From Pseudomonas moorei (GTDB lineage Bacteria > Pseudomonadota > Gammaproteobacteria > Pseudomonadales > Pseudomonadaceae), in the NCBI RefSeq assembly GCF_008801475.1, contig NZ_VZPP01000009.1, forward strand, positions 248,001 through 312,000: DNA of 64,000 nucleotides, read 5' to 3'. Shown in pieces: positions 1-7,662 of this stretch (position 1 is the stretch's first letter; each line of letters begins with the position of its first letter). A model generated the notes under the pieces. It was not told the DNA's origin and searched no databases. It saw only the letters and a list, made by a program, of their open reading frames with translations. The translations under genes were made by a program, and so were the position numbers.

Positions 1-141
1 GCCAGTGACGCCAAAACCCAAGGTTTATGGCAAACTTCGCGCCTATAAACGCCGGCCCCGCGGTTTTGAGCCTTCAGGTTCAGGCGGTACGGAATAAAGC
101 GATGCCAGGTTTGCTTCCTGTGACCGGAACAATCCCTTTGT

Positions 142-165
142 GTATTGGTACGGCGGTACCAATAC
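142..165. promoter_or_regulatory. Perfect 10-bp inverted repeat upstream of the FabH-like gene
   Basis: GTATTGGTAC (142-151) and GTACCAATAC (156-165) are perfect reverse complements separated by GGCG. The element ends 29 bases before the ATG of the FabH-like gene and is not followed by a run of T, so it looks like an operator or an mRNA hairpin near the start rather than a terminator. The binding protein is unknown. The rest of 1-194 shows no gene that I can support. Confidence 0.5.
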
Positions 166-194
166 TTTCTGCCTGAACAGATAGAGACACGACC

Positions 195-1316
195 ATGCAT
201 AACGTCGTCATCAGCGGCACCGGCCTGTACACCCCGGCCAACAGCATCTCCAACGAAGAGCTGGTGCAGTCTTTCAATACCTACGTGGCGCAATTCAACG
301 CCGACAACGCCGACGCCATCGCGCGTGGTGAAGTCGAAGCATTGACCGAGTCCAGCGCAGCGTTTATCGAAAAAGCTTCAGGCATCAAAAGCCGCTTTGT
401 CATGGACAAGGAAGGCATCCTCGATCCACAACGCATGGCACCACGCCTGCCGGAACGCTCGAACGACGAATGGTCGGTGCTGTGCCAGATGGCCATCGGC
501 GCCGCTGAACAAGCGTTGCAACGTGCGGGTAAAACCGCTGCAGACATCGACGGCGTGATCGTCGCCTGCTCCAACCTGCAACGCGCTTACCCGGCGATTG
601 CCATCGAAGTCCAGGAAGCGCTGGGCATCCAGGGCTTCGGTTTCGACATGAACGTGGCGTGTTCTTCGGCGACCTTCGGTATCCAGACCGCCGCCAACAG
701 CATCCAGGTGGGCCAGGCCCGGGCGATCCTGATGGTCAACCCGGAAGTCTGCACCGGTCACCTCAATTTCCGTGACCGCGACAGCCACTTCATCTTCGGC
801 GACGCCGCGACCGCCGTGATCATCGAGCGTGCCGACCTGGCGACTTCCAAGTACCAGTTCGACATTGTCAGCACCAAGCTGCTGACCAAGTTCTCCAACA
901 ACATCCGCAACAACTTCGGTTTCCTCAACCGCGCTGCGGAAGAGGGCATTGGTGCCAGGGACAAATTGTTCGTCCAGGAAGGTCGCAAGGTGTTCCGTGA
1001 TGTTTGCCCGATGGTGGCCGAGCTGGTTGCGACCCACCTGGAAGAGAATGCACTGAACGTCAGCGATGTGAAGCGCTTCTGGCTGCACCAGGCCAACCTG
1101 AGCATGAACCACTTGATCGTCAAGAAGTTGCTCGGTCGTGACGCGACCGAACAGGAAGCGCCGGTGATTCTGGATACTTACGCCAATACCAGCTCCGCAG
1201 GTTCCGTGATTGCGTTTCACAAGAACCAGGACGACCTGCCCGCCGGTTCGCTGGCGGTGCTCAGCTCGTTCGGTGCTGGTTACTCGATCGGCAGCGTGAT
1301 TCTGCGCAAGCGCTGA
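195..1316 (+). CDS. Beta-ketoacyl-ACP synthase III family protein (FabH-like)
   Basis: The product (373 aa) is a thiolase-fold enzyme expected to condense an acyl-CoA with malonyl-ACP. The catalytic triad is visible: Cys156 in NVACSSATFG, His298 in WLHQAN and Asn331 in TYANTSSAGS. At 373 aa it is longer than canonical FabH (about 317 aa), with an extra segment around residues 70-95, resembling the PA3286-type synthase III of pseudomonads, which is linked to feeding medium-chain acyl-CoA into fatty acid synthesis. That substrate is inferred from family membership. The gene stands alone. The ATG at 195 gives the conserved N-terminus; a perfect inverted repeat lies just upstream. Confidence 0.85.
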   Translation: MHNVVISGTGLYTPANSISNEELVQSFNTYVAQFNADNADAIARGEVEALTESSAAFIEKASGIKSRFVMDKEGILDPQRMAPRLPERSNDEWSVLCQMAIGAAEQALQRAGKTAADIDGVIVACSNLQRAYPAIAIEVQEALGIQGFGFDMNVACSSATFGIQTAANSIQVGQARAILMVNPEVCTGHLNFRDRDSHFIFGDAATAVIIERADLATSKYQFDIVSTKLLTKFSNNIRNNFGFLNRAAEEGIGARDKLFVQEGRKVFRDVCPMVAELVATHLEENALNVSDVKRFWLHQANLSMNHLIVKKLLGRDATEQEAPVILDTYANTSSAGSVIAFHKNQDDLPAGSLAVLSSFGAGYSIGSVILRKR

Positions 1317-1336
1317 GTCCAGCGGTTTCGCACCCC

Positions 1337-1429
1337 CTGTGGGAGCGGGCCTGCCCGCGAAGAGGCTGGCACATTCAACAGAAATGTTGTCTGAGCCACC
1401 GCCATCGCGAGCAGGCTCGCTCCCACAGG
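1337..1429. repeat. REPIN (two inverted REP sequences)
   Basis: Two REP palindromes face each other, CTGTGGGAGCGGGCCTGCC at the left and GCAGGCTCGCTCCCACAGG at the right, separated by a short variable loop. This is the typical REP doublet of P. fluorescens genomes. It fills the gap between the convergent FabH-like and EF-hand genes, where it may also end transcription. No RAYT transposase gene is in the window. Confidence 0.85.
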
Positions 1430-1447
1430 TGTTTCTACCCGCCCGTT

Positions 1448-2296
1448 TCAGGTCGCAACGTTCAGGTGTTTGCCTACGCTCGCCACAGCGTCGAGGGAAT
1501 ACTGCTTGCTCAGGTTGGCGATCATTTTGCTCAGGGCTTCACTCGTAGCCGATTGAGCCGTGGTGCTGTCGCTGGGTTGCTCGCGGCCGGCTTGCAGGGC
1601 GGCCTTAAGCTTATCGCTGCTGACGCCGCCGCTGCTGTCGCTGTCCAATGCCTTGAGCAAGGCGGCGCTGGTGTCGGTGCTGGTCGATGAATTGCCGGCC
1701 TGCAGTGCACTGCTAAGTTCGCTGGAGCTGATGCTGCCATCGCTGTCGGCATCAAGGCTGCTGAACAGTTCATCGCTGGACACTTGTTGCGATGGCGGCG
1801 GAGGTGGCGCCAGGCTGGCGGCCAGTTCGTCCTTGCTGACGGAGCCGTCCTGATCCTTGTCCAGGGCCGAGAAAATCTGGCTGCTGTCGGCGCTGCTGCC
1901 GGCATTGGTCAGGCCGTTGCTCAGTTCGTCGCTGCTGATGGAACCGTCGCCGTTGGCATCCAGCGCACTGATCATCGCGTCAGCCAGTTCGGTATTGGGT
2001 GCCTGATCCCCTTGCGGGGGCGGTGGAGGGGCCATGGCGGCCATCTCTTCACCGCTCAGGTTGCCACTGTTGTCGCTGTCCAGGTCGGCAAAATTCTTGC
2101 TCAGGTTGACCAGCAGACCGTCGTCGCTTTTCTGCGACAAAGCGCTCTTGAGTTCATCCTGATCCACCGAGCCGTCACTGTTGGTGTCGAGCTTGGCGAG
2201 CAGTTCTTTCTGGAACTGTTGCGAGCGCGCGCTGCTGGTGCTGGTGGTGGTGGTGGTGCCGGTGTAGCTCGTGTAGTTGCTGACGCTACCAATCAT
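1448..2296 (-). CDS. Multi-EF-hand calcium-binding protein (XopAW-like)
   Basis: The 282-aa acidic, Ser/Asp-rich protein has six EF-hand loops, starting near residues 37, 73, 113, 146, 182 and 218. Five have the full D-x-[DN]-x-[DS]-G pattern with acidic position 12; the last (DSDSSGGVSSDK) ends in Lys and is probably degenerate. Two proline runs (near 90-94 and 164-168) separate pairs of loops. There is no signal peptide or membrane segment. It resembles the XopAW family of calcium-binding proteins, described as a type III effector in Xanthomonas, but no secretion genes lie nearby. The ATG at 2296 is chosen because AAGGAGT sits 8 bases upstream; an in-frame GTG at 2305 overlaps that ribosome site. 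Its actual role is unknown. Confidence 0.8.
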   Translation of the reverse strand: MIGSVSNYTSYTGTTTTTSTSSARSQQFQKELLAKLDTNSDGSVDQDELKSALSQKSDDGLLVNLSKNFADLDSDNSGNLSGEEMAAMAPPPPPQGDQAPNTELADAMISALDANGDGSISSDELSNGLTNAGSSADSSQIFSALDKDQDGSVSKDELAASLAPPPPPSQQVSSDELFSSLDADSDGSISSSELSSALQAGNSSTSTDTSAALLKALDSDSSGGVSSDKLKAALQAGREQPSDSTTAQSATSEALSKMIANLSKQYSLDAVASVGKHLNVAT

Positions 2297-2428
2297 TGGG
2301 CTCACTCCTTGGAATGGAAAACCGGTGGGTGCACCGGCTTATGCAGCCTCAAGGGACAAGTTGTCGTGGGTATGTGGGGTTTGTAGCGGTCAGTACACAT
2401 GCACAAGCTTTAGGCCAACATTGAACAC

Positions 2429-2520
2429 CTGTGGGAGCGAGCCTGCTCGCGATGAGGCAGTGTCAGTCGACATCAATGTTGTTTGATACACCGCTATCGC
2501 GAGCAGGCTCGCACCACAGG
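2429..2520. repeat. REPIN
   Basis: CTGTGGGAGCGAGCCTGCTC at the left faces GAGCAGGCTCGCACCACAGG at the right, with a divergent loop of about 45 bases. It belongs to the same REP class as 1337-1429 and sits between the upstream end of the EF-hand gene and the 3' end of the histidine kinase gene. Confidence 0.85.
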
Positions 2521-2536
2521 GGCGATGGTGTGATTT

Positions 2537-3586
2537 TCAGGGGCGCGGCAGGCGAATGACTGCCGTCAGGCCGCCGCCTGGGGTCTCTTCCAGGCTTAGC
2601 TGCCCGCCCAGCCGTTCTGCGGCCTCGCGGGCGATGGTCATGCCCAGGCCCACGCCGCCGGAATTGCGATTGCGTGAACCTTCCAGGCGAAAGAAGGGTT
2701 CGAACACCGCTTCGCGTTGCTCCGCCGCGATTCCCGGCCCATGGTCGATGACCCGGATGATCAGCTGTTCGCGGTGGTCCTCAAGGCTGATCAGCGCTTG
2801 CCCGGCGTAACGCAGGGCGTTGTCCATCAGGTTGTTGATGCACGAACGCAAGGCCATCGGCTGCACCTGCAGCGGCGCGCAGTGACCGCTGGCCTGGACG
2901 TCGGCGCCCTGGTCCTGGGCGTTTTCGCTCAGGGATTCAATCAGCGCCTGCACGTCCATCCATTGTGGTGCTTCGCTGGTGCGTTGTTCGTGCAGGTAGG
3001 TGAGGGTGGCGTCGAGCATGCTGATCATGTCGTCCAGGTCCTGACGCATCTGGCCTTGCAGCTTGTCGTCGTCGATCTGTTCCAGTCGCAGCTTGAGGCG
3101 TGACAGCGGGGTGCGCAGGTCGTGGGAGACGGCGCCGAGCATTCGCGAACGCTGCTTCACTTGCTCGATGATGCGCCGTTGCATCTTGTTGAAAGTCTGC
3201 GCCGCCTGGCGCGCTTCCAGGGGGCCGGACTCTTCCAGTGGCGGGCTGTCGAGGTTCTCGCTCAAGCGTTCGGCCGCATCACTCAGGCGCTGGATGGGGC
3301 GGCTCAACAATTTGGCGCCATACCAGGCGGCAATGATCAGCGAGATCAACTGAAAGGTCAGCGGCACCAACGGCCCGCCGAACCACGGCCGAGGTGGCCG
3401 TTTCTCGAAGCGCGGGTCCGGTGCCGGACGTTGTCCGCCGATATCTTCGGAAAAGGCCGGAGGTGGCGGCGGGGGCGGCGGACTGTAGTAGTGAAACCAG
3501 GCAAACGCGAGCAGGTGCGCCAGGATGATCGCCACCAACAGCACGCCGAACAGGCGGCCGAACAGCGTATCGAAGCGCCCGCGCAT
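2537..3586 (-). CDS. Two-component sensor histidine kinase
   Basis: This 349-aa inner-membrane kinase phosphorylates the OmpR-type regulator encoded just upstream. Transmembrane segments are near residues 11-31 and 71-93, flanking a short periplasmic loop that starts with a run of eight or more prolines and is rich in Pro and Arg. A HAMP-like region (about 93-145) follows, then the HisKA box with His155 in AVSHDLRTP, and a HATPase domain with NNLMDNALRY, DHGPGIA and GVGLGMTI. The small sensing loop is closer in size to RstB/EnvZ-like kinases than to kinases with PAS or Cache domains. The start codon overlaps the stop of the regulator gene by one base, so the two are translationally coupled. 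The signal is not identifiable. Confidence 0.9.
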   Translation of the reverse strand: MRGRFDTLFGRLFGVLLVAIILAHLLAFAWFHYYSPPPPPPPPAFSEDIGGQRPAPDPRFEKRPPRPWFGGPLVPLTFQLISLIIAAWYGAKLLSRPIQRLSDAAERLSENLDSPPLEESGPLEARQAAQTFNKMQRRIIEQVKQRSRMLGAVSHDLRTPLSRLKLRLEQIDDDKLQGQMRQDLDDMISMLDATLTYLHEQRTSEAPQWMDVQALIESLSENAQDQGADVQASGHCAPLQVQPMALRSCINNLMDNALRYAGQALISLEDHREQLIIRVIDHGPGIAAEQREAVFEPFFRLEGSRNRNSGGVGLGMTIAREAAERLGGQLSLEETPGGGLTAVIRLPRP

Positions 3587-4356
3587 CAGCCGATGTCTCT
3601 GGCGTCGAACAGATAACCCTCGCCGCGCACGGTCTTGATCAGCTGCGGCGCTTTAGGGTCATCGCCGAGTTTTTGCCGCAGTCGCGACACCAGCAGATCG
3701 ATGCTGCGATCGAAGGCTTCGATCGAACGGCCGCGAGCGGCATCCAGCAGTTGTTCACGGCTCAGGACCCGGCGCGGGCGTTCGATGAACACCCATAACA
3801 AACGGAACTCGGCGTTGGACAGCGGCACCACCAGGCCATCGGCGGCGATCAATTGGCGCAGCACGCTGTTCAAGCGCCAGTTATCGAAACGGATATTGGC
3901 CCGTTGTTCGGTACGGTCGTCGCGCACCCGGCGCAGGATGGTCTGGATGCGCGCCACCAGTTCCCGGGGTTCGAACGGTTTGGCCATGTAGTCGTCGGCG
4001 CCCAGTTCCAGGCCGATGATCCGGTCGGTGGGTTCGCAGCGGGCGGTGAGCATCAGGATCGGGATGTCCGACTCGGCGCGCAGCCAGCGGCACAGCGACA
4101 GACCGTCTTCGCCGGGCAGCATCAGGTCGAGCACCACCACATCAAAATGCTCCGCCTGCATCGCCAGGCGCATGGCGGCGCCATCGGTGACGCCGCTGGC
4201 GTGGATGTTGAAGCGGGCCAGGTAGTCGATCATCAGTTCGCGGATCGGGACGTCATCGTCGACGATCAGGGCGCGAATGCTCCAGCGTTTGTCGTCGCCG
4301 GGCGCTTTTTGATCGTCGTTCAAGGGGGCTTGGGTGCTGTGCATGCGTGCGTTCAT
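3586..4356 (-). CDS. OmpR-family response regulator
   Basis: The product (256 aa) has an N-terminal receiver domain with acidic pocket VDDD near residue 32, phospho-acceptor Asp77 (VVLDLMLPGEDG) and conserved Lys126 (MAKPFEP). A C-terminal winged-helix DNA-binding domain (about 155-250) ends in RGEGYLF. An unusual hydrophilic extension of about 25 residues precedes the receiver; a second ATG at codon 5 is an alternative start. It is the first gene of a two-gene operon with the downstream kinase. Neighbouring genes do not reveal the regulon. Confidence 0.9.
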   Translation of the reverse strand: MNARMHSTQAPLNDDQKAPGDDKRWSIRALIVDDDVPIRELMIDYLARFNIHASGVTDGAAMRLAMQAEHFDVVVLDLMLPGEDGLSLCRWLRAESDIPILMLTARCEPTDRIIGLELGADDYMAKPFEPRELVARIQTILRRVRDDRTEQRANIRFDNWRLNSVLRQLIAADGLVVPLSNAEFRLLWVFIERPRRVLSREQLLDAARGRSIEAFDRSIDLLVSRLRQKLGDDPKAPQLIKTVRGEGYLFDARDIG

Positions 4357-4637
4357 CTGCCAGGTAGGCTGCCAACCACAGAGTTAGGCGGCGAGGTTGT
4401 GGCTTCAGCATAGGCGTCCGGCCCGGAGGCGGGAAGTGCTGTAAGGACGTGTTGCGGCTGGCGAGGGTAGCGGGCAAGGGTGTTGTGGACGTGTCGTGTA
4501 TGTACCGGGCTCGACACAATTGGCCCAGCGGCTAGGCTTGCCGGAGCGTTCTCGACGATTTACCGATCATCGGGTCCCGCAGTGGCGCTGGTTCCGCTAC
4601 AATGCGCGCCGATTTCGACTTGCCTGAGAGCCCACTC

Positions 4638-5336
4638 ATGTCCGCCTGCCAGACTCCTATCATCGTCGCCCTGGATTTCCCTACCCGTGACGCCGCACTG
4701 AAGCTGGCCGATCAGTTGGACCCGAAACTGTGCCGGGTCAAAGTCGGTAAAGAGCTGTTCACCAGCTGCGCGTCGGAAATCGTCGGTACCCTGCGCGACA
4801 AGGGTTTCGAAGTGTTCCTGGACCTCAAGTTCCACGATATTCCCAACACCACCGCCATGGCCGTCAAGGCTGCTGCGGAGATGGGCGTGTGGATGGTCAA
4901 CGTGCATTGCTCCGGCGGCCTGCGCATGATGGCGGCCTGCCGTGAAGTGCTGGACAAGCGCACCGGGCCAAAGCCGCTGTTGATCGGCGTGACCGTGCTG
5001 ACCAGCATGGAGCGTGAGGACCTGGCGGGTATCGGCCTGGATATCGAGCCGCAGGAACAGGTGCTGCGCCTGGCTGCACTGGCGGAAAAAGCCGGGATGG
5101 ACGGTCTGGTGTGCTCGGCGCTGGAAGCCCGGGCCCTGAAGTCGGCGCATCCGTCCCTGCAATTGGTGACGCCGGGTATTCGTCCGGCGGGCAGCGCCCA
5201 GGACGATCAGCGCCGCATCCTGACCCCGCGTCAGGCCCTGGATGCCGGTTCCGACTACCTGGTAATCGGCCGTCCGATCAGCCAGGCGGCTGATCCTGCC
5301 AAGGCGTTGGCCGATGTGGTGGCCGAACTCGCCTGA
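4638..5336 (+). CDS. pyrF: Orotidine 5'-phosphate decarboxylase
   Basis: PyrF (232 aa) decarboxylates OMP to UMP, the last step of de novo pyrimidine synthesis. The signature DLKFHDIP (residues 62-69) carries the catalytic Asp-Lys-Asp set, with Lys64 central. The length matches Pseudomonas PyrF. The ATG at 4638 is used because the protein then begins directly with the conserved MSACQTPIIVALD, and TGAGAG lies 7 bases upstream; the reading frame extends 12 codons further 5' without conserved sequence. A -10-like TACAAT at 4598-4603 followed by GC-rich DNA is a possible promoter, but I see no good -35. Confidence 0.97.
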   Translation: MSACQTPIIVALDFPTRDAALKLADQLDPKLCRVKVGKELFTSCASEIVGTLRDKGFEVFLDLKFHDIPNTTAMAVKAAAEMGVWMVNVHCSGGLRMMAACREVLDKRTGPKPLLIGVTVLTSMEREDLAGIGLDIEPQEQVLRLAALAEKAGMDGLVCSALEARALKSAHPSLQLVTPGIRPAGSAQDDQRRILTPRQALDAGSDYLVIGRPISQAADPAKALADVVAELA

Positions 5337-5345
5337 AGATTGCAA

Positions 5346-5384
5346 ACCCGCGGGAGCGAGCCAGCTCGCTCCCGCGGGTGTTTT
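5346..5384. terminator. REP-derived terminator between pyrF and the oxidoreductase gene
   Basis: A near-perfect 16-bp inverted repeat, ACCCGCGGGAGCGAGC (5346-5361) and its complement (5364-5379), is followed by GTTTT. It is a single REP-like palindrome placed where the convergent genes meet, so it probably ends pyrF transcription. Confidence 0.7.
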
Positions 5385-5405
5385 GAGATCATTTCCAGGG
5401 CTGGG

Positions 5406-6410
5406 TTAAACCTTCAGCACCAACTTCCCGAAATTCTCCCCGCTGAACAACTTCATCAGCGTCTCCGGGAAGGTTTCCAGGCCTTCCACGATGTCTTCCT
5501 TGCTCTTGAGCTGCCCCTTGGCCATCCAGCCGGCCATTTCCTGCCCGGCGGCCGCGAATTGCGCGGCGTAGTCCATCACCACAAAGCCTTCCATGCGGGC
5601 GCGGTTGACCAGTAGCGACAGGTAGTTCGCCGGGCCTTTGACCGCTTCCTTGTTGTTGTATTGGCTGATGGCGCCGCAGATCACCACCCGCGCCTTGAGG
5701 TTCAAGCGGCTCAGCACCGCATCGAGAATATCGCCGCCGACGTTATCGAAATACACGTCGACGCCTTTCGGACATTCACGTTTGAGCCCGGCGATGACGT
5801 CTTCGTTCTTGTAGTCGATCGCACCGTCGAATCCCAGTTCATCGATCAGGAACCGGCATTTGTCCGCGCCGCCAGCGATGCCGACCACCCGGCACCCTTT
5901 GATCTTGGCGATTTGCCCGGCAATGCTGCCCACCGCGCCGGCCGCGCCTGAAAGCACCACGGTGTCACCGGCCTTGGGCGCACCGACGTCGAGCAGGGCG
6001 AAGTAAGCGGTCATGCCGGTCATGCCCAGGGCGGACAGATAACGCGGCAGTGGCGCCAGTTTCGGATCGACCTTGTAGAAACCGCGTGGCTCGCCGAGGA
6101 AATAATCCTGCACACCCAGTGCACCGTTGACGTAGTCCCCGACCGCGAATCCGGGATTGTTCGAGGCAACGACCTTGCCTACACCCAGGGCGCGCATGAC
6201 TTCACCCAGTCCTACTGGCGGGATGTAGGACTTGCCTTCGTTCATCCAGCCACGCATGGCCGGGTCGAGGGACAGATATTCGTTTTTGACCAGGATCTGA
6301 CCCGCAGCCGGTTCGCCGACCGGTATTTCTTGATAGGTGAACGTCTCGCGGGTTGCCGGGCCAACTGGGCGTTTGGCGAGCAGGAACTGGCGATTGGTCT
6401 GGGTAGTCAT
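5406..6410 (-). CDS. NADP-dependent MDR-family oxidoreductase (CurA/prostaglandin reductase-like)
   Basis: This zinc-free medium-chain dehydrogenase/reductase (334 aa) belongs to the leukotriene B4 12-hydroxydehydrogenase/CurA group, which reduces carbon-carbon double bonds of enones with NADPH. The Rossmann glycine motif GAAGAVGSIAGQ lies near the middle, and the N-terminus (NRQFLLAKRPVG) and GMTGMTAYFALLD are typical. The ATG at 6410 is preferred, with TTGAG about 7 bases upstream; an in-frame GTG lies three codons earlier. The gene is convergent with pyrF. The physiological substrate cannot be told from the sequence. Confidence 0.85.
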   Translation of the reverse strand: MTTQTNRQFLLAKRPVGPATRETFTYQEIPVGEPAAGQILVKNEYLSLDPAMRGWMNEGKSYIPPVGLGEVMRALGVGKVVASNNPGFAVGDYVNGALGVQDYFLGEPRGFYKVDPKLAPLPRYLSALGMTGMTAYFALLDVGAPKAGDTVVLSGAAGAVGSIAGQIAKIKGCRVVGIAGGADKCRFLIDELGFDGAIDYKNEDVIAGLKRECPKGVDVYFDNVGGDILDAVLSRLNLKARVVICGAISQYNNKEAVKGPANYLSLLVNRARMEGFVVMDYAAQFAAAGQEMAGWMAKGQLKSKEDIVEGLETFPETLMKLFSGENFGKLVLKV

Positions 6411-6642
6411 GACAGGCACTCAAGATGAATGAAGCCTTGTTGATAGCCCCTCATGACCATTGCCGCAAGTTGGGCTGATGCGGCGAATGCAGGTCGATCC
6501 AATGTAGTGATAGTTAGTACGGTCGTTCCATCACTGCAACTCATGGGCTGGCAACCGGCCTCTTGATAGTGCTGCCGTGCCCGGGACCGCCATGGCTAGA
6601 CTGGGCAGACACCATCTCCCGCATCTCTAAGAGGACACAACA

Positions 6643-7404
6643 ATGAGCATGACCTTTTCCGGCAAGGTCGCCGTCGTCACAGGCGCGGCCAATGGTATTG
6701 GCCGCGCGACCGCCCAGGCATTCGCCGCGGAAGGCTTGAAGGTGGTGGTAGCCGATCTGGACACGGCGGGCGGCGAGGGCACTGTGGCACTGATTCGTAC
6801 GGCGGGTGGCGACGCGACGTTCGTGCGCTGCAACGTCACCGTGGAAAGCGATGTGAAAAGCCTGATGGAAGAGGTGATCAATACCTACGGCCGTCTCGAC
6901 TATGCCTTCAACAATGCCGGTATCGAGATCGAGAAGGGCAAGCTGGCCGAAGGCACGGTTGACGAGTTCGACGCGATCATGGGTGTCAACGTCAAAGGCG
7001 TCTGGTTATGCATGAAATACCAGTTGCCGTTGCTGCTGGCCCAGGGGGGCGGCGCCATCGTCAACACGGCGTCGGTGGCCGGCCTCGGGGCGGCGCCGAA
7101 GATGAGCATCTACGCGGCATCGAAGCACGCGGTGATCGGCCTGACTAAATCGGCGGCCATCGAGTACGCCAAGAAAAAGATCCGGGTCAACGCGGTATGC
7201 CCGGCGGTAATCGACACCGACATGTTCCGTCGCGCTTATGAGGCCGATCCAAAGAAAGGCGAGTTTGCCAATGCCATGCACCCGGTCGGCCGCATCGGCA
7301 AGGTCGAGGAAATCGCCAGTGCCGTGTTGTATCTGTGCAGCGATGGCGCAGCGTTCACTACCGGGCATTCGTTGGCGGTGGACGGAGGTGTCACGGCGTT
7401 CTGA
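6643..7404 (+). CDS. SDR-family oxidoreductase
   Basis: This classical short-chain dehydrogenase/reductase (253 aa) has the cofactor motif TGAANGIG (13-20), the NNAG motif (90-93) and the catalytic Ser144, Tyr157 and Lys161 (YAASK). Asp38 after the second strand favours NAD(H) over NADP(H). It begins with an ATG behind AGAGGACA and is divergent from the CurA-like gene, with about 230 bases between them. The substrate is unknown. Confidence 0.88.
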   Translation: MSMTFSGKVAVVTGAANGIGRATAQAFAAEGLKVVVADLDTAGGEGTVALIRTAGGDATFVRCNVTVESDVKSLMEEVINTYGRLDYAFNNAGIEIEKGKLAEGTVDEFDAIMGVNVKGVWLCMKYQLPLLLAQGGGAIVNTASVAGLGAAPKMSIYAASKHAVIGLTKSAAIEYAKKKIRVNAVCPAVIDTDMFRRAYEADPKKGEFANAMHPVGRIGKVEEIASAVLYLCSDGAAFTTGHSLAVDGGVTAF

Positions 7405-7436
7405 AGCCGGATACCTGTCAACAGACAACACCAAAC

Positions 7437-7516
7437 CTGTGGGGGGTGAGGGCGTGTCAGTCGACATTTTTGTTGCCTGGACACACCACGATCGCCAGCA
7501 CGTCCACTCCCACAGG
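7437..7516. repeat. Degenerate REPIN
   Basis: The outer ends CCTGTGGGG and CTCCCACAGG and the internal GTGTCAGTCGACAT match the REPIN at 2429-2520, but the palindromic cores have decayed. The element lies between the SDR and MocR genes; no gene is seen in 7405-7662. Confidence 0.55.
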
Positions 7517-7662
7517 TTTTTCATTTGTCTCAGGCTCAGTCAACGGCGTGCAATGTGTTTCAAATGGTTAGAGCCGAGGGTTTTGGTGGCGTTGTCGCAC
7601 ATTCCATCGAACACTCCTGTGATTAACTGTTTCCCGCGAAACCTACAGGAGTTGGCTTGCTC

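Noticed and set aside
378..1220. A 280-codon frame antisense to the FabH-like gene
   Set aside because: A shadow frame of a GC-rich gene; no start signal or motif, while the plus strand has a complete catalytic triad.
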